The notes: a model not told the origin generated them from the letters alone. A DNA stretch of 64,000 bases from Janthinobacterium lividum (GCF_011601275.1 NZ_JAAOLY010000005.1:1-64000), one strand, 5' to 3'. Shown: positions 8,690 through 18,573, counted from the first letter of the stretch. Program-made: numbers and translations.

Positions 8690-9886
8690 ATGCAATTTAA
8701 GATACGTACATTCCATGCCGCCAGCGGCGCCGTTGCCGAGCGCACGGTGGACGGCGAGGATGCTGCCGCCGTGACGCGCATGGTGGAACAGCAGGGCTAT
8801 GCTGTATTGTCGGTCGCTACGCAGGGCACGCGCACCCGCACGCGCGGGGTTTCCGGCATCAGGGGTTTTAACCTAGTGCTGTTTTGTGACGAGCTGCGCA
8901 CTTTGTTGTCTTCCGGCATGTCGCTGGTGGAGGCCATTGATACCTTGTGCACCAAGGATAACGATGATGCCAAGCGCACCGTGCTGTTGGAGATCAGGCA
9001 ACTGCTGCTGGAGGGCAAGCCGCTGTCGTCGGCGCTGGAGTTGAATCGCATGGGTTTCCCCCCTCTGCTGATCGCCTCCATCCGTGCCAGCGAGCGTACC
9101 AGCCGGCTCGACGAGGCGCTGGAAGAATATGTGGCGTATGAAAAAGTTGGACAGGAACTCGGCCGCAAGGTGGTCAGCGCGGCGATCTACCCCAGCCTGG
9201 TAGTGGGCTTCGGCATGCTGGTGTGTCTGTTCATGATTTCTTATGTAGTGCCACGATTTGCCAAAGTGTATGACGATTTTTCGCAAAAACTAAGTTTTTC
9301 TACGGTTGTCCTGATGAAGGTGGGGCAGATCTCCAGCGATTACCTGGGCCTGATCCTTGCTGCGCTGGTGGGGCTGGTGGTGCTGGCGGTGATAGGCCAC
9401 CGCAACGGCAAGCTGAAGATATTCCTGCTGCGCGCGTTGGGAAGTTTCAAGTTCGTCCAGCACTATTTACGCCTGTACCAGCTAGCGCGCATCTATCAAA
9501 CCATGTCGATGCTGCTCAAGGGCGGCTATACGTTGAGCGATGCAATACCGCTGGCGCAAAACTTGGCCTTCGAAAAGAAACTCCAGGATCAGATACTGCG
9601 CGCGCGGGGCGTGATCCAGGAGGGTAAGCGCCTGTCGACTGCCTTTGCCGAGAACGGCTTAACTGACACGGTGACGGAGCGTCTGCTCCAGGTCGGCGAA
9701 AGATCCGGCAACCTGGCGCGTATCATGGACATTATTGCGCAGACTTATCGCCAGGAATTTACCGTATTCATCGACCGTGCGACCCGAGTCGCAGAACCTA
9801 TCTTGCTGATGGCCGTCGGTATCATGATCGGTGCGATTATTATCTTGATGTACATGCCGGTGTTCGATCTGGCTGGAGGAATTTGA
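8690..9886 (+). CDS. GspF/PilC-type inner-membrane platform protein
   Basis: The 398-residue protein has the duplicated GspF domain layout: two cytoplasmic helical bundles, each followed by membrane segments (about 165-195, 220-245 and 370-395), with typical signatures such as FCDELRTLLSSGMSLVEAI and LARIYQTMSMLLKGGYTLSDAI. It forms the rotor-like platform on which the assembly ATPase pushes pseudopilins. It sits 51 bases after the pseudopilins and 3 bases before the ATPase gene, consistent with one transcript. Confidence 0.92.
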   Translation: MQFKIRTFHAASGAVAERTVDGEDAAAVTRMVEQQGYAVLSVATQGTRTRTRGVSGIRGFNLVLFCDELRTLLSSGMSLVEAIDTLCTKDNDDAKRTVLLEIRQLLLEGKPLSSALELNRMGFPPLLIASIRASERTSRLDEALEEYVAYEKVGQELGRKVVSAAIYPSLVVGFGMLVCLFMISYVVPRFAKVYDDFSQKLSFSTVVLMKVGQISSDYLGLILAALVGLVVLAVIGHRNGKLKIFLLRALGSFKFVQHYLRLYQLARIYQTMSMLLKGGYTLSDAIPLAQNLAFEKKLQDQILRARGVIQEGKRLSTAFAENGLTDTVTERLLQVGERSGNLARIMDIIAQTYRQEFTVFIDRATRVAEPILLMAVGIMIGAIIILMYMPVFDLAGGI

Positions 9887-9889
9887 TAC

Positions 9890-11584
9890 ATGAGCAGTGA
9901 TTCTGCTTTATCCGGCATGCCGCCGTTAAATACCTTGCTGGCGCAGGCGCGGGCGCGCGCGCGCGACAGTGGTCTGGCACTAACTACTGAACTGGCGGCG
10001 CTGGCCGGCTGCGCAGTAGCCGATCTCGCCACTGCTGCGCCGACCCAGCTGGATATGGCGTATTACACGCAGGCAGCCATGCTCTCCTGCGCTCCGGAAC
10101 TCTCGCTTCTGAGTTTCACGGACTGCGTCAAGCGCGTGATCTATCCGTTGCGGCTGGCGGATGGCGATAGTTTCGTCGTGGCCGATCCGTGGGATGACCA
10201 CGCCTTGCAATGGCTGGCCAACAAACTCGGCGGCTATCCAGTCCTGGCTTGGGGCGACAAGACGGACATCCTGGCGGCGCTGGACCAGGCACAGCACCGT
10301 ATCAAGGCATCGAGCAGTCTGTCGGCCGGTGCTCCGGAACTGCGCGACAACGTTGGCGACGCCGCTGGTAACGTGATTTCAATTGAAACCATCGAACGCA
10401 GCACCAGTCCCATCGTACGCTTTGTCGATGCCGCCATCTATGATGCCTGGAAGGCTGGCGCCAGCGATATCCATTTTGAATGCGACCGCAATGGCGTGAA
10501 GGTCAAGCTGCGTCTCGATGGCGTGCTGGTGCCGGCCTCCGAGTTGCCGGACCGGGTACGTGCTGAGGAAGTCATCTCGCGCATCAAGGTGCTGGCGCAG
10601 CTCGACATCGCCGAGCGCCGCGTGCCGCAAGACGGTCGGTTCCGCATCGAGCTGGGGTTGCGCGAACTGGACTTCAGGGTCTCCATCATGCCCAGCATTT
10701 TTGGTGAAGATGCCGTGGTGCGACTACTCGACAAGACGCAGTTAAGAGGCGACGCGCATGCCATTTCGCTTGCCAGCCTCGGCCTCGACACCGACGCCAT
10801 CGAGCGCATCCGCCGCCTGGCGAAGAAGCCGCATGGCATGCTGCTGGTCACCGGACCGACGGGCAGCGGCAAGACCACGACGCTGTATGCGGCGCTGACG
10901 GAAATCCAGACTGGCCAGGAAAAGATCATTACCATCGAAGACCCGGTAGAGTATGAATTGCCGGGCGTATTGCAAATCCCGGTAAATGAAAAAAAGGGGC
11001 TGACTTTTTCCCAAGGCCTGCGCTCCATCCTGCGCCACGACCCAGACAAAATACTGGTGGGCGAGATCCGCGATGCCGAAACGGCCGAAATCGCCGTACA
11101 GGCGGCATTGACGGGCCATCTGGTGTTTACCACCGTGCATGCGAACAGCGTATTTGATGTGATCAGCCGTTTTGCGCACATGGATATCGACTTATATAGC
11201 CTCATGTCGGCGTTGAACGGCGTGGTGGCTCAACGCCTCATCCGCTCGAACTGCCCTATCTGCAGCGTGCCGGAAGCGGCAAGCCAGGAAATGATCGAAC
11301 GGCTGAAAGTGACGACGCTGGATATCAGCGAACTGACGCTGAAAAGGGGGCGCGGCTGCGAGCATTGCCGCAATACCGGCTATAAGGGCCGGCACGCATT
11401 GGCCGAAGTACTGCCATTTGACGATACCCTGCGCACCATGATATTGAACCGCGCCGATGTCATCGAGATCAAACGCTATGCACTGAAACTCGGCGTGCGC
11501 CCGCTCTATGTACGCGCGATGGACCTGGTGGCCAGTGGTGCCACCACCATGGAAGAAATTGACCGCGTGGTGGCGCATGATTGA
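9890..11584 (+). CDS. GspE/PilB-type assembly ATPase
   Basis: The 564-residue hexameric secretion ATPase has an N-terminal GspE-N domain (about 1-150), then the catalytic core with Walker A GPTGSGKTT (about 322-330), Asp box EDPVEYE, a Walker B region KILVGEIRDAETAE and His box TGHLVFTTVHAN. A four-cysteine zinc site (CPIC ... CEHC) lies near 455-490, as in GspE and PilB. It powers pseudopilus assembly. The C-terminus overlaps the next gene by eight bases. All catalytic motifs are intact, so the system is probably functional. Confidence 0.94.
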   Translation: MSSDSALSGMPPLNTLLAQARARARDSGLALTTELAALAGCAVADLATAAPTQLDMAYYTQAAMLSCAPELSLLSFTDCVKRVIYPLRLADGDSFVVADPWDDHALQWLANKLGGYPVLAWGDKTDILAALDQAQHRIKASSSLSAGAPELRDNVGDAAGNVISIETIERSTSPIVRFVDAAIYDAWKAGASDIHFECDRNGVKVKLRLDGVLVPASELPDRVRAEEVISRIKVLAQLDIAERRVPQDGRFRIELGLRELDFRVSIMPSIFGEDAVVRLLDKTQLRGDAHAISLASLGLDTDAIERIRRLAKKPHGMLLVTGPTGSGKTTTLYAALTEIQTGQEKIITIEDPVEYELPGVLQIPVNEKKGLTFSQGLRSILRHDPDKILVGEIRDAETAEIAVQAALTGHLVFTTVHANSVFDVISRFAHMDIDLYSLMSALNGVVAQRLIRSNCPICSVPEAASQEMIERLKVTTLDISELTLKRGRGCEHCRNTGYKGRHALAEVLPFDDTLRTMILNRADVIEIKRYALKLGVRPLYVRAMDLVASGATTMEEIDRVVAHD

Positions 11585-12392
11585 TGCATACCATATTTAC
11601 CTGAATGGCAGCGAGGCGATGCTGCGTCGCCAGACAGGATGGGGGCGATGGCGCCGTGTCGAAGAAATGGCTCGCTGGCAGTGGGAGGCTGGCATGCCGG
11701 CCAGCCTGAATTTCGGAGCGCTGGAACTACGCCAGCGCCGGTATGCGACGCTGGCGGTGCACCTCGGCTCGGCGCTGGGCAAGTTCATGATACTGGAACT
11801 GCCGGCCGGGCTGCAGAGCGAACAGGAGGAGCACGCCGCCGCGGAGGCGCAGATGCAGCATCAGCTGGGCCTGAACCCAGGGCAGTGGGAGTTCACGTTG
11901 GGCCCTTTGCCAGGGCGGAAAAAGGTAGTCGCCTGTGCGCTGCGCGCCGATATTGGGGCGAGGTTGCGCCAGCTGGCAAGTGAGCATGGCCTACGGCTGC
12001 TGTCTATGCGGCCCTATGTGGCCGGCGTATGGAATGCGATGCAATTGCGGCGTGGTCCGTCGGCCCCTGCCTTGCCCGACGACAGAGCCGTCATCATGAT
12101 AGAACGTGACGCTTTCACGATCGTGATTGAAAAGGATGGTGCAATGGCGGCGATGAGCGCCATGACGCATCGCCGCGAACCCGATATGATCAACCGCGAG
12201 ATACGGCGCATGGCGTATTCCCTGGGGGAGGATGCGCAGCAGCATATCCGCCTGGCAGTAGCGAGCGAACTCCTGCCACTGGCACAGTTGCATACCGAGA
12301 AAGTGCTGGAGCAGCATGACTATCTGCAGCCCGTCCTGTATGCCGATTTCCGTGACCTGCTGTTCCAGTCTCCTGTGCAGGTGACGCCATGA
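11577..12392 (+). CDS. PilM/GspL-like cytoplasmic assembly protein
   Basis: The ATG at 11577 lies inside the end of the ATPase gene, a tight overlap typical of coupled subunits, giving 271 residues. No membrane segment is visible. Content and place (after the ATPase and before a PilN-like gene) fit the actin-like PilM/GspL cytoplasmic domain that links the ATPase to PilN. Sequence conservation is low: the segment DDRAVIMIERDAFTIVIEKDG resembles the strand pairs of the actin fold. The assignment depends on context and is moderately secure. Confidence 0.65.
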   Translation: MIDAYHIYLNGSEAMLRRQTGWGRWRRVEEMARWQWEAGMPASLNFGALELRQRRYATLAVHLGSALGKFMILELPAGLQSEQEEHAAAEAQMQHQLGLNPGQWEFTLGPLPGRKKVVACALRADIGARLRQLASEHGLRLLSMRPYVAGVWNAMQLRRGPSAPALPDDRAVIMIERDAFTIVIEKDGAMAAMSAMTHRREPDMINREIRRMAYSLGEDAQQHIRLAVASELLPLAQLHTEKVLEQHDYLQPVLYADFRDLLFQSPVQVTP

Positions 12393-12937
12393 TGCTGCAA
12401 CTTGAATTCATTCGTCGCCGCCGCGTTCCGTGGCTGGGACTGTTCTGCATGGGCTGTGCATTGGCCTGGGGAGCAGTACTGCTGGCTGAATCGCTCGCCT
12501 TGCGTGAAGTGGCGATGCAGGATGCGCAACGCGCCGTTCAGCTGGAGCAAACTCTCAAGGACCGCCGTCTAGCCGCGCTGAAGTTGCAGGCCAAAAACGA
12601 TCCGGAAACACTGCGCCGCCAAAAGGAACAGGAAAAAATCATTGCAGCCTTACGTTATCCATGGACGAGAGTGTTGTCGACAATTGAGCAGGCCGATTCC
12701 AATGACGTCGCCGTTTTATCGCTGTCGCATGAACAAGCGGGTGGCCAAACACAAATTACCCTTGAAGCGCTGGACAGCCAGGCGCTGGTGCATTTTGTCA
12801 ATGCGCTCAATGAGGGGAACAGTACCAATTCTCCAGGAGAGAAAGTCGAGGGACAAGCGCAATGGTATATCACGAATTATCAGAGCCAGCGCCAGGACGG
12901 TCCGCAGACGGTGAAGGGTACTATCTTGAATAAATAG
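12389..12937 (+). CDS. PilN-like inner-membrane assembly protein
   Basis: The 182-residue bitopic protein has a short cationic N-terminus, a membrane segment (VPWLGLFCMGCALAWGAVLLAES), a coiled-coil helix rich in Lys/Gln/Glu (about 45-90), and a small alpha/beta domain containing YPWTRVLSTIEQA and LSLSHEQAGGQTQITLEA. This is the PilN/GspL-C layout. The start overlaps the previous stop (ATGA). It closes the operon, so the platform genes are split: PilO/PilP-like at the front and PilM/PilN-like at the back. Confidence 0.75.
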   Translation: MMLQLEFIRRRRVPWLGLFCMGCALAWGAVLLAESLALREVAMQDAQRAVQLEQTLKDRRLAALKLQAKNDPETLRRQKEQEKIIAALRYPWTRVLSTIEQADSNDVAVLSLSHEQAGGQTQITLEALDSQALVHFVNALNEGNSTNSPGEKVEGQAQWYITNYQSQRQDGPQTVKGTILNK

Positions 12938-13042
12938 CTGCCAGCATGGTGGTTTACAAGCAAAAATTTTTACTAAAAATCATATTTTTATGATTCTACA
13001 TTCTGATTTTTTGATATCATCATAAACAAATAGGAGATTGAT

Positions 13043-13378
13043 ATGCGTACGGTATCTCGGGTAGTTAATGTGATGTTTGTTTTTCTGGCGTTAACTTGCG
13101 GCTCCGCGCATGCAGAACGTCGCCAGATATTTTATTCCGTAGCATCAGGGCAACCAAGCTGGAAATTGGAAAATTACATGGCGGATGTAGTTGCAATCTG
13201 GAATACGCCTTCCTCTTGCAACAACGGATTTATTACCTTTCCAAGCAGTATGAGCGCCGCCGACAAAAATCGTTTTTATGCCACGTTGATGGCTGCAAAG
13301 ACATCCAATGCCACGATGTTTATTTATTATGATGATGTTCCAGGTTCCTGCATGCTTGTGAGTTTCGGATTGTTGTGA
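13043..13378 (+). CDS. Small secreted protein A
   Basis: This 111-residue protein has a clear Sec signal peptide (cleavage near GSAHA|E) and a good ribosome-binding site (AGGAGA, 6 bases from ATG). The mature part, about 87 residues, is rich in aromatic residues with two Cys pairs' worth of positions, and shares a helix motif (FYATLMAAKTSNATMFIYY) with the two following small secreted proteins. From memory the pattern L(L/M)(A/T)A(K/Q)..N.. followed by a strand and a Cys resembles small B-subunit-like beta proteins of AB5-type toxins, but this is only a hint. Its function is unknown. Confidence 0.7.
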   Translation: MRTVSRVVNVMFVFLALTCGSAHAERRQIFYSVASGQPSWKLENYMADVVAIWNTPSSCNNGFITFPSSMSAADKNRFYATLMAAKTSNATMFIYYDDVPGSCMLVSFGLL

Positions 13379-13462
13379 TGCTCGCACGTCCATACTGGTA
13401 GATTTTGATGCTCGTCGCTTTGTCGGCACAGTCGAGTCTTTTTTCAATAAAGAAAGCCATGT

Positions 13463-13783
13463 ATGAAAATGAAAAATATCGCCAATCTAGTCTTTCTCTC
13501 GGCAACCCTTATCAGCACGACCGCAAACGCTGCATTTTGTGACGAAAATATTGCAACCCTGATCAGTCATTCAAACGGCAACGTTTATTTCACAACCGAC
13601 AAAACTTGTCAGTACTGGTGCCAAATTTCTGGAAATCCGGCCTTCATAAAACAGACATATGCAATGATGATGACCGCGCAATTGACCAATAAAAAACTGG
13701 CGTTTGCGTGGAACGAATTAACTGCATGCAATGAAAAAAATAAAGTCTATGCCGTGCCTGATTTCGTGGTTGCAGCACCATGA
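13463..13783 (+). CDS. Small secreted protein B
   Basis: This 106-residue protein has a signal peptide cut near TANA|AFCDE. The mature protein contains four cysteines and the motif YAMMMTAQLTNKKLAFAW, which aligns by eye with protein A (ATLMAAKTSNATMFIYY) and protein C (SILLMAQALNKTVTIHS). It lies 84 bases after protein A in the same direction. The three probably form one diverged family of exported small proteins. The substrate or partner is unknown; being next to a secretion-like operon makes them possible clients, which is speculation. Confidence 0.7.
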   Translation: MKMKNIANLVFLSATLISTTANAAFCDENIATLISHSNGNVYFTTDKTCQYWCQISGNPAFIKQTYAMMMTAQLTNKKLAFAWNELTACNEKNKVYAVPDFVVAAP

Positions 13784-14177
13784 TAAATATATTGACAGCC
13801 AATGATTTCGCAGCAACCAGTGTCGCTTACCTGGAACGTTAGAAATGCTGTCGTGGCCGTTTTTTTCCGCGGTCATAGCGGTGTCAGTGGATAATTGGCT
13901 ATCCGATGGCCAAGACCGCATCGGTCGATCATGCGCCAGTTACGTTCCAGTGACATTAACGATATCGGCAGGATAAGCTTCCCGCCCCGACAATACTCCA
14001 GAACTCTCACTCCATGCCGCTTGGAGCCAACTCTTTTGCAGGCGCGCTACGCAGAAAAGCCATTTTGCGCACTGGTTCCGTTTTTTATGCCTGGATAACA
14101 ATGGGGCGGTCAAACGCGCCCACTATCTCAGAAGGTCATGCCTTGCGCAGACTATACGCCCCCTTTTTCTGCATTAA
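13784..14177 (+). other. Non-coding interval between small secreted genes
   Basis: No supported gene is seen in either strand. The two small genes on either side point towards each other, so transcription termination is expected here, but I see no clean GC hairpin followed by a T run. Confidence 0.4.
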
Positions 14178-14522
14178 TCAGCCTTCCGAGACGATGACCC
14201 AAGCAATCTGGCAAAAGCCGGCCACGCGGTTGCTATGGATCGTGACCGTCTTGTTCAATGCTTGTGCCATTAATAAAATACTTAAAATACCTTTGTAATT
14301 TGCATCGACCGCATTCAAGTAGCTCCAGGCTGGTGGAGATGCAATTTCGCTTGGACACGGTGGTGTGGTTGAAGACAGATATACGCGAAGGTCGAAATTT
14401 CCGGCCCCGCCGGCGCCCCCTACAGCCTCGATTTGTGCGATCTTCCCGCTAGTAACGCCATCCCAGGCAGTTGCCTGCACGCTGGCAAAGAAAAACAACA
14501 TGGCGCAAAAAAAATTCTTCAT
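14178..14522 (-). CDS. Small secreted protein C
   Basis: The minus-strand gene encodes about 114 residues from ATG 14522, which has AAGGA five bases upstream; an earlier ATG at 14546 is the alternative start. The signal peptide is MKNFFCAMLFFFASVQATA. The mature part has two cysteines and the motif KGILSILLMAQALNKTVTIHS close to the C-terminus, then a Cys and a hydrophobic strand (FCQIAWVIVS), matching the arrangement in proteins A and B. It is transcribed towards them. No function is known. Confidence 0.68.
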   Translation of the reverse strand: MKNFFCAMLFFFASVQATAWDGVTSGKIAQIEAVGGAGGAGNFDLRVYLSSTTPPCPSEIASPPAWSYLNAVDANYKGILSILLMAQALNKTVTIHSNRVAGFCQIAWVIVSEG

Positions 14523-14546
14523 GACGATCCTTGGACGTACATTCAT

Positions 14547-15189
14547 TTAAATTTCCTGCATGAAATATACTATTTTCTTACCACTGTGGCTACTATTTTT
14601 AGCCCCTCATTGCTAATTTTATCCAGTACTGTCAGCCCGGACTCACGCACATCAGCTAGCTCGCGATCACGTAGAGCAGTTTTTTGAACCGCATGGCTAT
14701 TTCGCCGATTGCCTTACCTCCCTTTGATCGATATACGGGGAAATGTTTGTCGCTTCTATTCGCCGTTTTCCAAAATTCGATGCGCGTGGTGGTAATGGCC
14801 ACGCGTCAACACAATCGCGTTGGATGCAAACACCTGGCCGCTAGCAGTAGAAGTGCATGCAACGTACTCTTTTAATTCTCGCTGTAGTCCTTGTTGCCCC
14901 TGTTACTGACACCCCGTGTAAGTAACCCATTAGACGCGATGGCGGCTGTCCGTGCTATCTATTTCCTTACATTTTATGCAGCAGAGTGCAAGTTTTAAAT
15001 TTTTCATTTTTTTGATATTTAGTTTGCAATTTTTTACTTGCTATGGCGTAATATTTGAAAAATGACTGTTTCATAAAAATCGACTATTGCATCGGCTGAT
15101 GTCCGCCACTGAACGGAGTCGATTTGAAAAGCTGTTTCCGATTCTTGTTGTGCCTCGGAAAACTCAGTTCTGCTACGGAGAATTCATTG
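14547..15189. other. Long intergenic stretch before the SpvB/RHS locus
   Basis: There is mostly no recognisable gene. On the minus strand, roughly 14690 down to 14566, a frame of about 40 codons reads like the end of a protein (VQKTALRDRELADV...TVVRK, then TAG) but has no start or neighbour in frame, so it may be a gene remnant or chance. The AT-rich segment at about 15000-15070 probably contains the promoter of the SpvB gene. Confidence 0.35.
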
Positions 15190-18100
15190 ATGACATTGCG
15201 CACCATCGGTAACAAACGACTTGCCGGGTTCCTGGAACGGTTGATTTGCGCCGCCTTCTTGAGTGTTAGCGTAGGCGCGCATGCGCAAGGCGTCAGCGTA
15301 TCGAATAGCGGCACGCCAAGCTACACGATTCCGATTGCCGTGCCGCCGGGAATCGGTGGCATGACGCCGAATATCGGTCTGCTGTATAGCGCCAGTGGCA
15401 TCAATGGTCCAGTCGGCCTTGGCTGGAGCGTGCAGGGCATCTCCCTCATTACCCGCTGTGCCGGCAACAAGCGCATCGATGGCGTGGCGCGCAGTGTCGA
15501 GTATGGCAGCAACGATAAATTGTGCCTCGATGGCCAGCGCCTGATCCAGACCGATGTCTCCGGCAATCCTGTTGCGAACCAACAGAGCGACAGCCTCGGC
15601 GGCAGTGGCATGGTGCGCGAGTATCGCACCGACAAGGATATCTATGCGCGCATTCGCGCCTATGGCGCAAGCGGTGATCCCGCCAACGGACCGTCTTATT
15701 TCAAGGTGTGGACCAAGAGCGGCCAGATCTACGAATATGGTGATATGGCGGGCAATGCTGCCATCAATGTGAGCAACAAGGGAACCATCACAGCGTGGGC
15801 CGTTAGCCGCATCAGCGACACGCTGGGCAACTACATGGATTTCCGCTATGAACAGCGCGACGTCGCCTGGGGCAGCGGCCCCGCAGTCGGCAACGCGACA
15901 CTGGGCCACGAGTGGCGCCTGAAAGAAATCCTCTACACGGGAACGGCGGCGCAACAGCCGGCCAACCGCGTTGTATTCGAATATACGGAACGCCCCGACA
16001 TGGTACGCGGCACGCTGCAGGACCGCTCCGAAGCCTATCACCAAGGCGGCAAGAACGTCAGCATCTGGCTGCTCGACAAGGTGTCGACGTATATCAACTG
16101 GCCCGGGAATGTATCCGCCAAGCCGTCCAATACAGTGCATGTCAAGTCGGTCAAGCTTGACTACGACAACGGTCCAGTGACCTTGCGCAGCCGGCTGGTC
16201 AAGGTGCGCGAATGCGCGGACATCAATCTCGGCAAGTGTCTGCCAGCCACTATCTTCAGCTATTCGCCGGGCGGCGGATTGAGCTACACACCCAACACGG
16301 CGTTCAAAAATACCGAATTGTCGACCATCGTCATGACCAGCTTAACAGGAAATTATGGCGTCCTGACGGGTAACTTCTTCGGCAATGGCCGTACCAGCAT
16401 TCTGCGCTGGTCGGATGTACCCGGTGAAAACCGGCTGTTCCGCAGCGACGGCGATGGTGGCTTTACTGCCATTTCAAACGGTACGGGAGCAGGGCAGTTC
16501 AACATCACCAATCAGAACCTCTTCAAGAGCGATGGTTGTTATACGTCCACCGCCATCGATTTTAATGGCGATGGATTGACCGATATTCTGCGTGCTCGCG
16601 GCGATAGAACCAGTGGTTGCGGTACCGTACCGAGCATCTTGTATCTCTCCAATGGCGATGGGTCATTCAATGCAAGCACCATCACCGGTATTGAAATGAT
16701 GAAAATACCGTCTGCGACCATGGATCGTTTTGATTGTTCTGGGCCGCATGATCCTTCCCTATCATGCGAAGAATACGGGAAATATATCGGTGTATCGCGC
16801 AATCTCGGGCAAACCTATTATCTGATGGATGTGAATAATGATGGCCTGTTGGACATTGTTACCGCCATACTTCCGGAGTTCACCACGACACTAAATCCTC
16901 CCAGCGATGCGGCACTGTGTGCCAGCCTTGTTTGTAACCGGATTTTTCTAGGGCAAACCAATGGAACTTTCAGTGAGCTTCAGGCGAGCAATATCACGCA
17001 TGTTTCTCTGTATGGCGAACCCCAGCAATCTTTTGGTTATGGCGGCAACACTTCCTATATCGCCGACGTCAATGGCGACGGGCTGACTGATTTTGTCGTA
17101 AAAAGTGGCATCTGGTTGTCCCGTGGCGATGGCAATTTCGACTATGATCCGGCCCATCAGGCGGTAGCAGCATGCGATTACCCAATGGATTTCAATGGCG
17201 ATGGACGTTTCGATTGCATTAATCCTGCCGCGAGTGGTGCATACCAGACATTGATGGTGGCTGACGGCACCTACATACAGAGAAAAGCTGGCAACTTCAA
17301 TTTGGATTCTGTCGATGCGGGATTGCAGAAGCAAGATATGTACGGCCGCGCTATAAGCGGGATGCAGGTAGCTGATTTCAATGGCGATGGCCGCGCCGAT
17401 ATCCTGCACTGGCGCGACGATCCGTCGCAGAACCGCATCTATCTGAGCAATGGCGACGGCACCTTCAGCGCCGGTGCCTTTAACTTGACCAGTGCCAACG
17501 ACCAGCTGCAAAAGAGCGACGGCAGCGCGCGCTTTGTGCTGGGCGACTTCAGCGGGCGCGGCGCCGTCGAAATCCTGCGCCTGAAGGCCTCGCCGTCCTC
17601 GGCGAACGACGCCAGCCGCAATGTCCTGTATGCCAAGGTCGACCCGATGCCACCCGACCAGCTGATGTCGGTGCGTACCGGCAATGGCATCAGCACCACG
17701 CTGAACTGGGTGCCGCTGACCAGCCCGAACACCGGCAGCCTGGGCCCGCGCTACAAGAGCGACCGCGGTACCCCTGACGCGGCCGTCTATCCCATGGTCG
17801 ATGTGCTCACGCCGACCTATGTCGTCGCCACCGTGACGGCCAATGCCGGCTTTGGCGGTACCCTGCAAAAGACCGAGTATGCCTACACCGGCATGAAGAT
17901 GGCCTACGATGGCCGCGGCTGGCTGGGATTTCGCAGCAACGCGACCCAGCATACCGCGCCCAATGACGAGTACCTGACCGTCACCACGCAGAACATCCAG
18001 AATGGCCCCAATCCGGGGCCGGCCAGCATGAGCGAAACGCGCCGTGGCGCCCTGGATCAGCCCTCCGCGCCACTGCTCAGCCGCAGTACCTTTATCTATT

Positions 18101-18573
18101 GCGATAAAACAGCGGCGGCCGGCGCGCAGGAGGCAGCCACCGCCGGCGCCCCATGCGCCACCAGCGCCAAGGTGCAGCGTCCTTACCTGTATCAAAGCAA
18201 GGAAGAGGGCTGGGACCTCGAAGGCGTGGCACTGCCGACGGTGACGACCACCAACACCTTCAACAACAGCGGCGACGCGCGCGAGATCCTGACGGTCACC
18301 AGCAGCACCTCCGGCCCGGCGCAAAGCAGCAGCAAGCGCACGACGAATGACTATCTTGCCGATAACACCAGCGGCGACAGCTGGATCCTCGGGCGCCTGA
18401 AAACGGCCACAGTCCTGAGTGATGTCAGCGGCAGTTCAAGCCTGCTGCCGACCGTGTCGGCTGGTGCGCCAACGTCGGGCTCGGGCACCGATCCGGGCGT
18501 CACGCCGATCCAGCCGGCGGTCAATCCTGCTGCGCTGATGGCCATCATCAACCTGCTGCTGGGAGACGACTGA
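15190..18573 (+). CDS. SpvB/TcaC-type protein with FG-GAP/VCBS repeats (TcB-like half of an RHS toxin)
   Basis: The 1127-residue protein starts at ATG 15190 (GGAG nine bases upstream; a TTG at 15124 is possible). A Sec signal peptide ends near GAHA|QG. Next comes an SpvB N-terminal domain (SNSGTPSYTIPIAVPPGIGGM...GPVGLGWSV), then at least five calcium-type VCBS/FG-GAP loops of the form DxNxDGxxD (DFNGDGLTDI, DVNNDGLLDI, DVNGDGLTDF, DFNGDGRFDC, DFNGDGRADI). A C-terminal region similar to the middle part of Tc-toxin B proteins follows. In Tc toxins the SpvB/TcB protein forms half of the cocoon that RHS/TcC completes. The stop is one base from the RHS-2 start, so the pair is probably co-translated and assembled together. 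A Sec signal is unusual for Tc components. Confidence 0.88.
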   Translation: MTLRTIGNKRLAGFLERLICAAFLSVSVGAHAQGVSVSNSGTPSYTIPIAVPPGIGGMTPNIGLLYSASGINGPVGLGWSVQGISLITRCAGNKRIDGVARSVEYGSNDKLCLDGQRLIQTDVSGNPVANQQSDSLGGSGMVREYRTDKDIYARIRAYGASGDPANGPSYFKVWTKSGQIYEYGDMAGNAAINVSNKGTITAWAVSRISDTLGNYMDFRYEQRDVAWGSGPAVGNATLGHEWRLKEILYTGTAAQQPANRVVFEYTERPDMVRGTLQDRSEAYHQGGKNVSIWLLDKVSTYINWPGNVSAKPSNTVHVKSVKLDYDNGPVTLRSRLVKVRECADINLGKCLPATIFSYSPGGGLSYTPNTAFKNTELSTIVMTSLTGNYGVLTGNFFGNGRTSILRWSDVPGENRLFRSDGDGGFTAISNGTGAGQFNITNQNLFKSDGCYTSTAIDFNGDGLTDILRARGDRTSGCGTVPSILYLSNGDGSFNASTITGIEMMKIPSATMDRFDCSGPHDPSLSCEEYGKYIGVSRNLGQTYYLMDVNNDGLLDIVTAILPEFTTTLNPPSDAALCASLVCNRIFLGQTNGTFSELQASNITHVSLYGEPQQSFGYGGNTSYIADVNGDGLTDFVVKSGIWLSRGDGNFDYDPAHQAVAACDYPMDFNGDGRFDCINPAASGAYQTLMVADGTYIQRKAGNFNLDSVDAGLQKQDMYGRAISGMQVADFNGDGRADILHWRDDPSQNRIYLSNGDGTFSAGAFNLTSANDQLQKSDGSARFVLGDFSGRGAVEILRLKASPSSANDASRNVLYAKVDPMPPDQLMSVRTGNGISTTLNWVPLTSPNTGSLGPRYKSDRGTPDAAVYPMVDVLTPTYVVATVTANAGFGGTLQKTEYAYTGMKMAYDGRGWLGFRSNATQHTAPNDEYLTVTTQNIQNGPNPGPASMSETRRGALDQPSAPLLSRSTFIYCDKTAAAGAQEAATAGAPCATSAKVQRPYLYQSKEEGWDLEGVALPTVTTTNTFNNSGDAREILTVTSSTSGPAQSSSKRTTNDYLADNTSGDSWILGRLKTATVLSDVSGSSSLLPTVSAGAPTSGSGTDPGVTPIQPAVNPAALMAIINLLLGDD

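Noticed and set aside
16948..18324. A 458-codon minus-strand frame opposite the SpvB gene
   Set aside because: Antisense shadow of the VCBS region; no ribosome-binding site or domain.
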